Source: an uncultured SAR116 cluster alpha proteobacterium (GTDB taxonomy: Bacteria > Pseudomonadota > Alphaproteobacteria > Puniceispirillales > Marisalimonadaceae). From it: a DNA stretch of 64,000 nucleotides. The position numbers and the translations under genes are program-made. Position 1 is the first letter of the stretch, and every line of letters starts with the position of its first letter. Below are positions 25,623 to 34,597 of this stretch, piece after piece. The notes under the pieces were generated by a model that saw only the letters and a program-made list of their open reading frames with translations, had not been told where the DNA came from and did not search any database. Location of the stretch: contig CABZSR010000005.1 of assembly GCA_902528415.1 (NCBI GenBank), forward strand, positions 1-64,000, read 5' to 3'.

Positions 25623-26327
25623 ATGATTGAAAATCCTCCTTTGATACAAATCAAAAAACCTGCTAGCAGAAACAGACCCAACAATGAACAACTCAATTAT
25701 TTTAAGGATGTTCCAACCGGTTTTATTTGTGATGCGCTAGATGGTTACGCTGCATTAGACCCTTCGATAAAACCCCTTTTAATTCCTGGAAAAATTGTAA
25801 ATCATATTGTGGGGCCAGCATTGACTGTTTTTTCTGGGGCTGCTGACGTATTAGGAATGGCTATAGCTTTAAGTGAAATACAAGAAGGCGACATTGTTGT
25901 TAATAGTGTAAGTGGTTTTCAAGGAACTGCCGCGGTTGGCGACAGAATAGCTGGAATGATAAAAAATAATGGAGGAGTAGGACTTGTTACTGATGGACCT
26001 ATGAGAGACTTAAATGGAATTATTGAAACTGGTTTAGATTGTTTTTGTACAGGATTAAATCCAAATTCACCTTATAATAGTGGTCCTTCAAAAATTGGTT
26101 TTTCTATCGATATAGGAGGAAAAACTATAAATAGTGGTGATATTATTGTCGCTGATACCGATGGAGTTACAGTTGTTCCATTTGATAAAATTGATGAAGT
26201 AATTAAAAAGCTTGAAAGAATTGTTGAGGTTGAAAATGCTATGGATGAAAAAGTGTCTAATGGACTTAAGATATCTCAAAAAGCTCTAGATTATTTAAAT
26301 AATGGTCAAGTTGTTTATTACGATTAA
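25623..26327 (+). CDS. RraA-like aldolase/regulator family protein
   Basis: A 234-residue protein of the RraA/HMG aldolase family. TGFICDALDGYAALDP, GVGLVTDGPMRDLNGI (Asp and Arg that bind metal and oxaloacetate/pyruvate in this family) and GDIIVADTDGVTVVP are visible. Members are either 4-hydroxy-4-methyl-2-oxoglutarate/oxaloacetate aldolases or RNase E inhibitors; the catabolic neighbourhood favours the enzyme. Divergent from the oxidase gene at 25529 and convergent with the CoA-transferase genes. Confidence 0.85.
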   Translation: MIENPPLIQIKKPASRNRPNNEQLNYFKDVPTGFICDALDGYAALDPSIKPLLIPGKIVNHIVGPALTVFSGAADVLGMAIALSEIQEGDIVVNSVSGFQGTAAVGDRIAGMIKNNGGVGLVTDGPMRDLNGIIETGLDCFCTGLNPNSPYNSGPSKIGFSIDIGGKTINSGDIIVADTDGVTVVPFDKIDEVIKKLERIVEVENAMDEKVSNGLKISQKALDYLNNGQVVYYD

Positions 26328-26334
26328 AACAAAA

Positions 26335-26991
26335 TTATTGATAAACTCTGCCTTCAGTAACTGTTTGTAAATATTCTATTGATAGATTTTCATTTATTTC
26401 AACAATTTTAAAACCTTCTTTAGTAATATCTATAACAGCATAATCTGTATAAACTCTGGATACCACTCCAGACCCCGTTAATGGCAATGTGCATTTTTCA
26501 ACTAGCTTAGGTTTCCCTTCTTTAGTTAAATGTTGGGTCATTACAAAGACGTTTTTGGCTCCAGCTACTAAATCCATTGCTCCACCAACAGCTGGAATAC
26601 CTTTGCCGGTGGACCAATTTGCTAAATCACCATTCATGGAAACCTCCATAGCTCCGAGCACACAATAATCAATATGTCCACCTCTTATCATGGAAAAACT
26701 ATCTGCATGGTGACAAAAACTACCACCAGGTAAAATTGTAACTGGTTTTTTGCCTGCATTAATTAAATCAAAATCAATTTCATTTTCGTTAGGAGTTGGT
26801 CCCATTCCCAAAAGACCATTTTCTGAATGATAAATGATTTCACGATCATCTTTGATGTGTTGTGAAACTAATTCTGGCATTCCTATCCCTAAATTTACAT
26901 ATGATGCGTGTGGAAGATCATTTGCTATTTTGGAAGCGATAACTCCCCTTTCCCATCCCTTTTCTGCATTCGTAAAATTTTTTTTTGTCAT
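26335..26991 (-). CDS. CoA-transferase, beta subunit (3-oxoacid type)
   Basis: A 218-residue class I CoA-transferase subunit B. Glu57 in YHSENGLLG is the catalytic glutamate that forms the acyl-CoA anhydride. VNLGIGMPELV, GGHIDYCVLGAMEVSMNGDLANW and GAMDLVAGAKNVFVMTQH are conserved segments. With the A subunit it moves CoA from succinyl- or acetyl-CoA to a carboxylate, as in 3-oxoadipate or acetoacetate breakdown. The ATG overlaps the A-subunit stop by four bases, so the two are translationally coupled. Confidence 0.92.
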   Translation of the reverse strand: MTKKNFTNAEKGWERGVIASKIANDLPHASYVNLGIGMPELVSQHIKDDREIIYHSENGLLGMGPTPNENEIDFDLINAGKKPVTILPGGSFCHHADSFSMIRGGHIDYCVLGAMEVSMNGDLANWSTGKGIPAVGGAMDLVAGAKNVFVMTQHLTKEGKPKLVEKCTLPLTGSGVVSRVYTDYAVIDITKEGFKIVEINENLSIEYLQTVTEGRVYQ

Positions 26992-27701
26992 GGATATATC
27001 ATTCCCTCCTCAATTGCATTTGTTTCAATAATAGGATTATCAATTTCAATTATTTTTTTTACAAATATACCTGGGGTTATAACATTTTCTGGATTAGTTT
27101 GATGAGGTTCTATAAGTTTTCTTACTTGAATTAAAGATTGTTTTGCTGCCATACACATTATAGGATTAAAATTTCTTGCAGTTTTTTTAAAAGTCAGATT
27201 ACCATATCTATCTGATACATCAGCCTTTATTAGTGCAAAATCTGCATTTAGGGCCTCTTCCAAAATATACTTCTTGCCATTAAAGATTTTTTCTTCTTTT
27301 CCAATTGCTAAAGGAGTTCCAACCGCTGCTGCGGTATAGAATGCAGGTATACCTGATCCCGCAGCTCTAATTCTTTCTGCTAAAGTGCCTTGTGGGACTA
27401 CTTCTAATTCTATTTCACCCTTGTTGTATAGTTCTTGAAAAGTTATACCTTTGGCTGATCTGGCAAATGAACAAATTACTTTTTTTACCTGTTTTTGACC
27501 AATTAATGCACCAAGGCCAACTCGTCCATTTCCAGAGTTATTAGCAATAATAGTGAGATCTTTAGCTCCATGATCAATCAAACCATGAAGAAGTTCTATT
27601 GGGCTTCCCGCTTCTCCAAAACCTCCAACCATAATTGTAGCTCCATCAAAAACATCTGATAACATTTCTGCAATTTCTGTTTTTATTTTGTTGATTTGCA
27701 T
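26988..27701 (-). CDS. CoA-transferase, alpha subunit (3-oxoacid type)
   Basis: A 237-residue class I CoA-transferase subunit A. TIMVGGFGEAGSPIELLHGL (22-41) is the CoA-binding glycine loop; GTLAERIRAAGSGIPAFYTAAAVGT and ALIKADVSDRYGNLTFKKTARNFNP are typical. Partner of the downstream beta subunit; specificity (acetoacetate, 3-oxoadipate, or other) cannot be told. Divergent from the acyl-CoA dehydrogenase pair at 27788. Confidence 0.92.
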   Translation of the reverse strand: MQINKIKTEIAEMLSDVFDGATIMVGGFGEAGSPIELLHGLIDHGAKDLTIIANNSGNGRVGLGALIGQKQVKKVICSFARSAKGITFQELYNKGEIELEVVPQGTLAERIRAAGSGIPAFYTAAAVGTPLAIGKEEKIFNGKKYILEEALNADFALIKADVSDRYGNLTFKKTARNFNPIMCMAAKQSLIQVRKLIEPHQTNPENVITPGIFVKKIIEIDNPIIETNAIEEGMIYP

Positions 27702-27787
27702 TTTGAGCTTTCATGTTGTTTAAATTCTTTTTAGATATATAATATCATTTATACACTAAAAATAAATTAAACTGAATGGTAATAAAT

Positions 27788-28984
27788 ATGAATTTTGAAT
27801 ACTCTGAAAAAGATGAAAACTTTCGTAAAGAAGTGAAAGATTGGCTTGATGAAACCCTTCCCAAATCTCTTTCCGAAAAAGTAAAGAAATATCAAAGACT
27901 GACGAAAGAGGATTATGAGATATTCATGAACAACCTAACTGCTAAAGGTTGGTTAGCATGGCACTGGCCAAGAGAATATGGGGGAACAGGTTGGAACGCA
28001 ATTGAAAAACATATTTTTGAAGAAGAAATAATTAAAGCTTCTGCTCCTAGGATTGTACCTTTTGGTGTTAATATGCTGGGTCCAGTGTTGATAGAATTTG
28101 GAACCGAAGAACAAAAAAATTATTATCTTCCTAGAATTTTAAGTAATGAGGATTGGTGGGCACAAGGTTACTCTGAACCTGGTGCTGGTTCGGATCTAGC
28201 TAGTTTAAAGACAACAGCAGTTGATAAAGGTGATCACTATCTAGTTAATGGCCAAAAAACGTGGACTACTCTTGGTCATCATGCTGATAAAATATTTTGC
28301 TTAGTTAAAACAGATTTAAATGCAAAACCGCAACTAGGAATTTCTTTTTTATTGATTGATATGGATACTCCTGGGGTCGAAGTAAAACCAATAATCACCT
28401 TAGATGGTGAACATGAAGTGAATGAAGTATGGTTTACAAATGTAAAAGTTCCAAAAAAAAATATTGTTGGAAAAGAAAATGAAGGATGGACTTATGCAAA
28501 ATATTTATTAACGTTTGAGCGGACTGGTATCGCTGGTGTCCCTTATTCAAAATCAGCATTAAATCACTTGAAAATGATATCTAAAAGATCTTTAAAAAAT
28601 GGCAAACCCTTAATTGAAGATCCTATTTTCTCTTCTGAGATTGCTGAACTAGAAATAGATTTATTAGCTATGGAAATTTTCAATTTAAGAACAGTAAGTG
28701 CTGCCGCAGAAGGAAAAGCTCCTGGAATGGAAAGTTCGTTACTTAAAATCAAAGGGACGCTTGTTAGACAAAAAACAACCGAGTTACTCAGAAAAGCACT
28801 AGGACCACAAGCTCTTCCCTATTTACCAGAACAATTTGATGAAGGATGGAATGAGATGCCAGTTGGACCTAGTTATGCTGGCCCAATAGCAAAACAATAT
28901 TTTAATATGCGGAAGATATCTATATATGGCGGATCTAACGAGATCCAAAAAAATATAGTAGCAAAAGCATCATTTGGCTTATAG
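27788..28984 (+). CDS. Acyl-CoA dehydrogenase, first of a pair
   Basis: A 398-residue flavoprotein of the acyl-CoA dehydrogenase fold. MNFEYSEKDENFRKEVKDWL opens the N-terminal helical domain; WAQGYSEPGAGSDLASLKT is the FAD/substrate strand; SIYGGSNEIQKNIVAKAS closes it. I chose ATG 27788 because the family normally starts here; an ATG four codons earlier (27776) is possible. It sits nine bases ahead of a second dehydrogenase of 372 residues. Such adjacent pairs often form alpha2beta2 enzymes (steroid side-chain and branched acyl-CoA dehydrogenases), a reasonable inference here. Confidence 0.9.
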   Translation: MNFEYSEKDENFRKEVKDWLDETLPKSLSEKVKKYQRLTKEDYEIFMNNLTAKGWLAWHWPREYGGTGWNAIEKHIFEEEIIKASAPRIVPFGVNMLGPVLIEFGTEEQKNYYLPRILSNEDWWAQGYSEPGAGSDLASLKTTAVDKGDHYLVNGQKTWTTLGHHADKIFCLVKTDLNAKPQLGISFLLIDMDTPGVEVKPIITLDGEHEVNEVWFTNVKVPKKNIVGKENEGWTYAKYLLTFERTGIAGVPYSKSALNHLKMISKRSLKNGKPLIEDPIFSSEIAELEIDLLAMEIFNLRTVSAAAEGKAPGMESSLLKIKGTLVRQKTTELLRKALGPQALPYLPEQFDEGWNEMPVGPSYAGPIAKQYFNMRKISIYGGSNEIQKNIVAKASFGL

Positions 28985-28992
28985 GAACAAAT

Positions 28993-30111
28993 ATGGATTT
29001 TACATTATCTGAAGAAAGAAAAATGCTTCAGGAGACTGTTGGAAAGTTTTTTAATAGTAATTATAAAAATATAGATAAAAGAAGCGAAAATGTAAATTTA
29101 CCTGAAGGTTATTCAAAAGAATTTTGGAAGGAAAGTTCAGATTTAGGAGTCATTAGTGCTTTGGTATCTCCAAAATTTGGTGGATTAGGTGGAAGTGGAG
29201 AAGACATTTCAATTATATTTGAACTTATAGGAAAATCACTATGTGTAGAGCCTTTTTTATCATCAGCTGTGTTATCTAGTACTGTATTATCTTCAATATC
29301 AAATCCAAGAAATGATTTAATTACTGAGATAATAGAGGGTAATTTATTAATATCATTTGCTCATTGTGAAATGAATAATAGGTATGAAGATCATTACATT
29401 GAGACTAACGCTTATTTAAAAAATGATGAGTGGAATATTAATGGAACTAAATCATTTGTCATGAATGGAGATGATGCTAGCAAAATCATTGTTTCAGCAA
29501 GAATAAATGGTGATGTAAATGACAGGGATGGGATAGGACTATTTTTGGTTGATAATGACCAAACTTTAAAAAGACCTTATAATACAATAGATGGTTATAG
29601 GTCGACAGAGCTAACTTTTAGAGATTTAAAAGGTGAATTACTTGCAAAAGATGAAAATGCTCTAAAATGTATTATCAAAGCTAATTCTGCAGGTGCCCTA
29701 GCTTTGTCAGCAGAAGCTTTAGGTATTATGCAAATTTGTTTTGATTTAACACTTGATTATTTGAAGACAAGAAAACAATTTGGTAAATCTATTGGAGCTT
29801 TTCAAAGTATTCAACATAGGATGGTTGATATGATGCTTGAGATAGAACAAGTAAAATCAGCAGTAATGTTAGCTTCATCCACTTTTGAGATAGATGATTT
29901 AACAAGAGATAAAAATATTTCAGCAGCAAAAAATTTGGTTGGTAGAGTTGGTAAATTAATTGCTGAAGAAACAATTCAATTACATGGGGGAATTGCAATG
30001 ACTTGGGAGTATTCTGCTGCACATTATGCAAAAAGACTTATAATGATAGATCATTTAATGGGTGATAGCGATTATCACAGAGACAGATTTAAACTTTTAA
30101 GCAACTTTTAA
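28993..30111 (+). CDS. Acyl-CoA dehydrogenase, second of a pair
   Basis: A 372-residue acyl-CoA dehydrogenase. MDFTLSEERKMLQETVGKFF, FGGLGGSGEDISIIFELIGKSL and the FAD-binding TRKQFGKSIGAFQSIQHRMVDM are characteristic; ETIQLHGGIAMTWEYSAAHYAKR near the end is the C-terminal helical bundle. The central strand is divergent: where the partner has SEPGAGSD this protein reads SFAHCEMNN, so it may lack part of the substrate site. This supports a heteromeric pair with the upstream protein. Its stop overlaps the convergent hotdog gene by four bases. Confidence 0.88.
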   Translation: MDFTLSEERKMLQETVGKFFNSNYKNIDKRSENVNLPEGYSKEFWKESSDLGVISALVSPKFGGLGGSGEDISIIFELIGKSLCVEPFLSSAVLSSTVLSSISNPRNDLITEIIEGNLLISFAHCEMNNRYEDHYIETNAYLKNDEWNINGTKSFVMNGDDASKIIVSARINGDVNDRDGIGLFLVDNDQTLKRPYNTIDGYRSTELTFRDLKGELLAKDENALKCIIKANSAGALALSAEALGIMQICFDLTLDYLKTRKQFGKSIGAFQSIQHRMVDMMLEIEQVKSAVMLASSTFEIDDLTRDKNISAAKNLVGRVGKLIAEETIQLHGGIAMTWEYSAAHYAKRLIMIDHLMGDSDYHRDRFKLLSNF

Positions 30112-31364
30112 TTATTAACTAACAAAATAGACGCCTTACTTCTAAAATCTTTTGGAACTTCAATCGCTTTTCTTTTTTTTAGGTCAAATAATACGGCAAC
30201 AACCTCGATATCCATAATAATATCACCAGAGGCATCATCAACCATGTGATGGATGAATTTAAGGGATTTGTTACCAATTTTAGTGAAATTAGTATGCATG
30301 GTAACAGCCATACCAAGAGGTGCTTTTTTAAAATATCTAACTGAATAATCGAGAGCGGCTGATCCAATACTATATTCAGTCCTCCAATTGTAATCTGCCC
30401 CACAATAAGTAAATAAATGAGTTGCCGCATCAGAGACGCACCCAATTTTAAACTGATTGGAACCCACTAATTCATAATCTAAATCCCAAGTATTTACGGC
30501 TTTTTTACATGATATGAAAGCTTTTTTAGATGGTTTATTTGAAGGTCTCTTGTCAGATAGTGGAGGTAAATCTTTAAATTGGGGTTCGTTAAGATAAGTA
30601 GAGCTTTTAATAGAAAAAATTTCATTTATTATTTTTTTTATTTTTTCATCAATTTTAAACGAAATATTAGTTTCAAAATATGCTGATACATTTTGGTTAT
30701 CAATACAGTAAATTTTTGTGAGTAAAATTATTTTATCATCATCAATATTTTTTATAGTAAAAATAAATTCTAAGGCACAACCTAGGCTTACTTCTTTACT
30801 AAAAATACATCTTTCATTAGCAATTTGATAAATTAAATTATCTGAAGTTTTACTTGAGATTTTATTGAAAAGAATTTTTATAGCATCATTTTGTTTACCA
30901 AAGTAATATTGAACATTCATGTGAGACATTTGATCACAATCTTTTTTGCTAACTAATCCTTTAAAAGCTGAAAAAATGTCTTTTTCAATTACTGGTTTAT
31001 TTTTTGAAATACTATCTAAATTTATATCATTTACTCGAACTTTTTTAACCACCATTAATTGATCTTTTGAACCATTGTTTAAGTTGGTGAGATGCAATTT
31101 ATGAATAATTTGAATATCATCTTTTTGTTGTATTAAATCTGTTAAAATGTAAATAGTTTGAAATTCTTGATAACTAAAAACTAGATCATCTATTTCTAAT
31201 TTCTCATCAAAATTGAAATCTATTTTCTTATTTAATAATGAAGAAGTAAAACCTGTTGCCTCTTCAAAAAACTTATACACAGAAGATACTTTAAGTTGGT
31301 TCCTATCGTCCAAATCAAATTTTTTGATAAGCCCCTTAAAAGTTTCTAAATTATTTATATGCAT
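30108..31364 (-). CDS. Triplicated hotdog-fold protein, acyl-CoA thioesterase-like
   Basis: A 418-residue protein in which three hotdog domains seem to follow one another. Equivalent segments start near Asp17 (DLDDRNQLKVSSVYKFFEEAT), Asp142 (DCDQMSHMNVQYYFGKQNDA) and Asp294 (DLDYELVGSNQFKIGC), the last continuing to SDAATHLF. Only the middle copy keeps the full DCDQM.HMNVQ motif of 4-hydroxybenzoyl-CoA-type thioesterases; the third keeps TEYSIGSAALDYSVRYFKKAPLG, and the first is most divergent. Family members with one domain of about 150 residues are usual, so this length is unusual. It likely hydrolyses acyl-CoA; neighbours are acyl-CoA dehydrogenases. Confidence 0.78.
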   Translation of the reverse strand: MHINNLETFKGLIKKFDLDDRNQLKVSSVYKFFEEATGFTSSLLNKKIDFNFDEKLEIDDLVFSYQEFQTIYILTDLIQQKDDIQIIHKLHLTNLNNGSKDQLMVVKKVRVNDINLDSISKNKPVIEKDIFSAFKGLVSKKDCDQMSHMNVQYYFGKQNDAIKILFNKISSKTSDNLIYQIANERCIFSKEVSLGCALEFIFTIKNIDDDKIILLTKIYCIDNQNVSAYFETNISFKIDEKIKKIINEIFSIKSSTYLNEPQFKDLPPLSDKRPSNKPSKKAFISCKKAVNTWDLDYELVGSNQFKIGCVSDAATHLFTYCGADYNWRTEYSIGSAALDYSVRYFKKAPLGMAVTMHTNFTKIGNKSLKFIHHMVDDASGDIIMDIEVVAVLFDLKKRKAIEVPKDFRSKASILLVNN

Positions 31365-31389
31365 AGAATTAATAATATTAGGAATAATA

Positions 31390-32592
31390 CTAATTTCTAT
31401 CTCTCAACTCTAATTTTGCAACGCTCATATTATGAACCTCGTCTGGACCATCTGCCAACCTTAAAGCCCGAGCATAACCGTATGCATAAGATAATGGAAA
31501 ATCTGATGTTACACCACCGCCTCCATGAATCTGTATTGCTCTGTCAATCACTCTTGTGGCCATATTAGGTGCTACAACTTTAATCATTGAAATTTCTTTT
31601 CTTGCAATTTTATTTCCAACGGTATCCATCATATGAGCGGTCTTTAATACTAACAATCTAGCTTGTTCAATCTCAGCTCTACTTTCTGCTATTGCCTCCA
31701 TAATAACACCCTGTTGGGCAATAGGTTTACCAAAAGCAACCCTAGACTTTGCTCGTGAAATCATTAATTCCAATGCTCTCTCGGCTTGACCAATTAATCT
31801 CATACAATGATGAATTCTACCTGGTCCCAGACGACCTTGAGCTATTTCAAACCCTCTTCCTTCACCTAGAAGAATATTGGAGGCGGGAACTTTTACGTTT
31901 TTAAACTCTACCTCAGCATGTCCATGTGGTGCATGATCATAACCAAACACAGGCAAATGCCTTAAAACTTTAACACCAGGGGTATTAAAAGGAACAAGTA
32001 TCATAGACTGCTGTTTATACTTATCTGCACTAGGGTCTGTTTTACCCATAAAAATCATAATCTTACACCTCGGATCCATCGCACCTGAGGTCCACCACTT
32101 CTTGGCATTAATTACATAGTGATCTCCATTCTTGACAATGCTAGCTTGAATATTAGAAGCATCTGAAGACGCTACATCTGGCTCGGTCATCGCGAAAGAA
32201 GATCTAATTTCTCCACTTAATAAAGGAGTTAGCCAATCTTTTTTCTGTTCTTCAGTACCATATCTTACCAAAACCTCCATATTTCCAGTATCTGGGGCAG
32301 AACAATTAAAAATTTCGGCACCTATTGGAGATCTTCCCATTATTTCACAAAGAGGAGCATATTCAGTATTAGTAAGACCTGCACCTAAATTACTTTCAGG
32401 AAGAAATAAGTTCCACAAACCCTCAGATTTTGCTTTAGCTTTTAATGTTTCCATTATTTCTGGTATGCACCATCTTCCACCCTTCTCCACTTGATTTTTA
32501 TAAACATCTTCATTTTCATAAACGTTTTCGTTCATAAAATTTGTAACTTTTTCTTGTAGATCTTTTACTTTTTGAGAATATTCGAAGTCCAT
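31390..32592 (-). CDS. Acyl-CoA dehydrogenase, ACAD10/11-like
   Basis: A 400-residue acyl-CoA dehydrogenase with [17 protein letters not shown] (FAD/substrate strand), [32 protein letters not shown], and [36 protein letters not shown] at the C-terminus. This long arrangement with a downstream APH-like kinase gene matches mammalian ACAD10/ACAD11, in which kinase and dehydrogenase are fused, and LvaC/LvaA of Pseudomonas levulinate breakdown. There a 4-hydroxyacyl-CoA is phosphorylated and the phosphate eliminated, so no net redox occurs. Ten bases separate it from the kinase-like gene. Confidence 0.88.
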   Translation of the reverse strand: MDFEYSQKVKDLQEKVTNFMNENVYENEDVYKNQVEKGGRWCIPEIMETLKAKAKSEGLWNLFLPESNLGAGLTNTEYAPLCEIMGRSPIGAEIFNCSAPDTGNMEVLVRYGTEEQKKDWLTPLLSGEIRSSFAMTEPDVASSDASNIQASIVKNGDHYVINAKKWWTSGAMDPRCKIMIFMGKTDPSADKYKQQSMILVPFNTPGVKVLRHLPVFGYDHAPHGHAEVEFKNVKVPASNILLGEGRGFEIAQGRLGPGRIHHCMRLIGQAERALELMISRAKSRVAFGKPIAQQGVIMEAIAESRAEIEQARLLVLKTAHMMDTVGNKIARKEISMIKVVAPNMATRVIDRAIQIHGGGGVTSDFPLSYAYGYARALRLADGPDEVHNMSVAKLELRDRN

Positions 32593-32602
32593 TTTTTTTC
32601 CT

Positions 32603-33670
32603 CTAAGTTAAATTAAAAACATTATTTGCCCTATTTATAAGAGCATCGATTCTAGTTCCAAAATTTGCAAACCTTTTATCTTTTGTTTGTCCTTTTTGAA
32701 ACCTATAAAATATTTGTTGTAATATAACAGCTAACTTAAATGCACCAAAAGCATAATACCAGCTAATATTTTGTAAATTAAAACCAGTTTTTTGTGAGTA
32801 ATAATCTATCATTTCAGTTCTAGTAGGATAATAAATTTTATCTGTTGGCATTGAAGTAATATTTTTGCATTCTTCATGATCATTTTCATCAATCCAATAA
32901 TTTAGCATATGTCCTACATCCATAAGAGGGTCACCTCTTGTGCACATATCCCAATCAAACACCGCAACAGGTGTAATTTCTTCAGAGTTACTCCACATAA
33001 TATTATCTAATTTAAAATCATTGTGTAAAATAGTAGTCGCTTGTGGCTCAGGTAAATTTGATCTCAAATAGTTTATTAATTTGTCAAACTTAGGTTTAAG
33101 AATTTTGTTGTCAGTTGATTTTTTCCATCTAACTTCCCATCCATCAAGTTGTCTTTTGACAAACCCTTCAGGTCTTCCTAAATTTCCTAAACCCACGAGC
33201 TCTGGGTTAATTTTATGAAGATCTGCCAAAACATCAATAATGCGAAAGCTCAATTTTCTTACATTTTCCTTAGTTTGTTTCATAAAAGGTTCCATTTTCT
33301 TTCTAATAACAAAGCCATTTCTTCTTTCAATAATGTGAAAAGTCGAGCCAATTACGCTTTCATCACCGCAAAAATATAAACTTTTTGGTGCTAAAGAGAA
33401 CATAGTATTGATTTTAGATTGAACAGTATGCTCTCTAAACATGTCATGTGACGAAGGTGCTAATGGGCCTAAAGGTGGCCTTCTTAGCACATATTCTGTC
33501 TCATCTACTTTTAAAAGATAGGTTAAATTTGCATGCCCTCCTGAAAATTGGAGAGTTTTAATATTTTTAAATTGCATATTTAAAGTATCTTTTAAATATG
33601 AACTCAAATTATTTAAATCAAGTTGCTCATCTTGTCTAATTTCAATTAATTCTTGGTCCATTAAATTCAT
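32603..33670 (-). CDS. Phosphotransferase of the aminoglycoside-kinase fold (ACAD10/11 N-domain, LvaA-like)
   Basis: A 355-residue kinase-fold protein. [14 protein letters not shown] (42-55) is the nucleotide loop; HNDFKLDN (216-223, catalytic Asp218) and [16 protein letters not shown] (238-253, Mg2+-binding Asp239) form the active site. [16 protein letters not shown] (66-81) is the insertion characteristic of the ACAD10/11 partner family rather than drug-resistance kinases. Beside an ACAD11-like dehydrogenase it probably phosphorylates a 4-hydroxyacyl-CoA. Two ATGs nine bases apart (33670, 33661) could each start it. Confidence 0.87.
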   Translation of the reverse strand: MNLMDQELIEIRQDEQLDLNNLSSYLKDTLNMQFKNIKTLQFSGGHANLTYLLKVDETEYVLRRPPLGPLAPSSHDMFREHTVQSKINTMFSLAPKSLYFCGDESVIGSTFHIIERRNGFVIRKKMEPFMKQTKENVRKLSFRIIDVLADLHKINPELVGLGNLGRPEGFVKRQLDGWEVRWKKSTDNKILKPKFDKLINYLRSNLPEPQATTILHNDFKLDNIMWSNSEEITPVAVFDWDMCTRGDPLMDVGHMLNYWIDENDHEECKNITSMPTDKIYYPTRTEMIDYYSQKTGFNLQNISWYYAFGAFKLAVILQQIFYRFQKGQTKDKRFANFGTRIDALINRANNVFNLT

Positions 33671-33786
33671 ATCAAGTTACCATTAATATTTTAATTTAAA
33701 ATTATTTTGGTTATATTTTATAACTATTTATTATGTTAAATAAAAGTATAATAAGTAAAAGATTATAATTAAACTCAAGGAAAAGT

Positions 33787-34569
33787 ATGAAAAATTTATT
33801 TGATTTAAATGGAAAAACAGCGCTTGTTACAGGAGGGTCAAGAGGCATAGGGGCTATGATTGCAGAAGGGTTTGTTAGGAATAACGTTAAAACATATATA
33901 ACATCTAGAAAAGCCGAAGCTTGCGACATTAAAGCGAAAGAACTTTCAGAATTTGGGGAATGTATTTCGGTCCCTGCTGACTTAACTGATATGAATGAAA
34001 TGGATAAATTAGTCTCTCGAATAAAAGACAAAAAAGAAAAACTTAATATTCTTGTAAATAATGCAGGTGCTGCGTGGGGTGCATCTTTTGATGATTTTCC
34101 TGAAAATGGTTGGGATAAAGTAATGGATACAAATGTAAAATCAGTGTTTTTCTTAACTCAAAAATTTGCTGATATTTTAGAGAAATCCGCTAGTAATACT
34201 GATCCATCAAGAATAATAAATGTAGGTTCGATAGATGGAATAGGCATACCAAGGGCAGAGACATATTCCTACCCTGCTTCAAAAGCTGCTGTTCATCAAC
34301 TTACTAGAGTTCTAGCAAATAGGTTAGCTAAAAGAAATATTAATGTTAATGCAATAGCCCCTGGTCCTTTTCAAAGTAATATGATGGCCCATACGCTGCG
34401 GGAGCATGGAGAAGAGATAAAGTCATCTGTACCAAGAGGCAGGATTGGTATCCCAGAAGATATGGCAGGTGTTTCAATTTTTTTGTCTTCGAAAGCCAGC
34501 TCTTATATTACCGGATCTATAATACCAGTAGATGGCGGTTCTCTTATAGCAAGAAGACACATGGTATGA
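33787..34569 (+). CDS. Short-chain dehydrogenase/reductase, RhlG/FabG-like
   Basis: A 260-residue classical SDR: TGGSRGIG (15-22), NNAG (91-94), Ser148, Tyr162, Lys166 (YPASK), and SSYITGSIIPVDGG at the C-terminus. The serine-rich region YSYPASKAAVHQLTRVLANRLA and the insert GKTALVTGG resemble 3-oxoacyl reductases of the RhlG group. It is divergent from the kinase gene, sharing a 116-base promoter region, and convergent with the CoA ligase at 34598. A role as the 3-hydroxyacyl or hydroxy-acid step of that pathway is inferred (compare LvaD). Confidence 0.85.
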   Translation: MKNLFDLNGKTALVTGGSRGIGAMIAEGFVRNNVKTYITSRKAEACDIKAKELSEFGECISVPADLTDMNEMDKLVSRIKDKKEKLNILVNNAGAAWGASFDDFPENGWDKVMDTNVKSVFFLTQKFADILEKSASNTDPSRIINVGSIDGIGIPRAETYSYPASKAAVHQLTRVLANRLAKRNINVNAIAPGPFQSNMMAHTLREHGEEIKSSVPRGRIGIPEDMAGVSIFLSSKASSYITGSIIPVDGGSLIARRHMV

Positions 34570-34597
34570 GAAAATTACTAAAATAATTAAGTTAATT

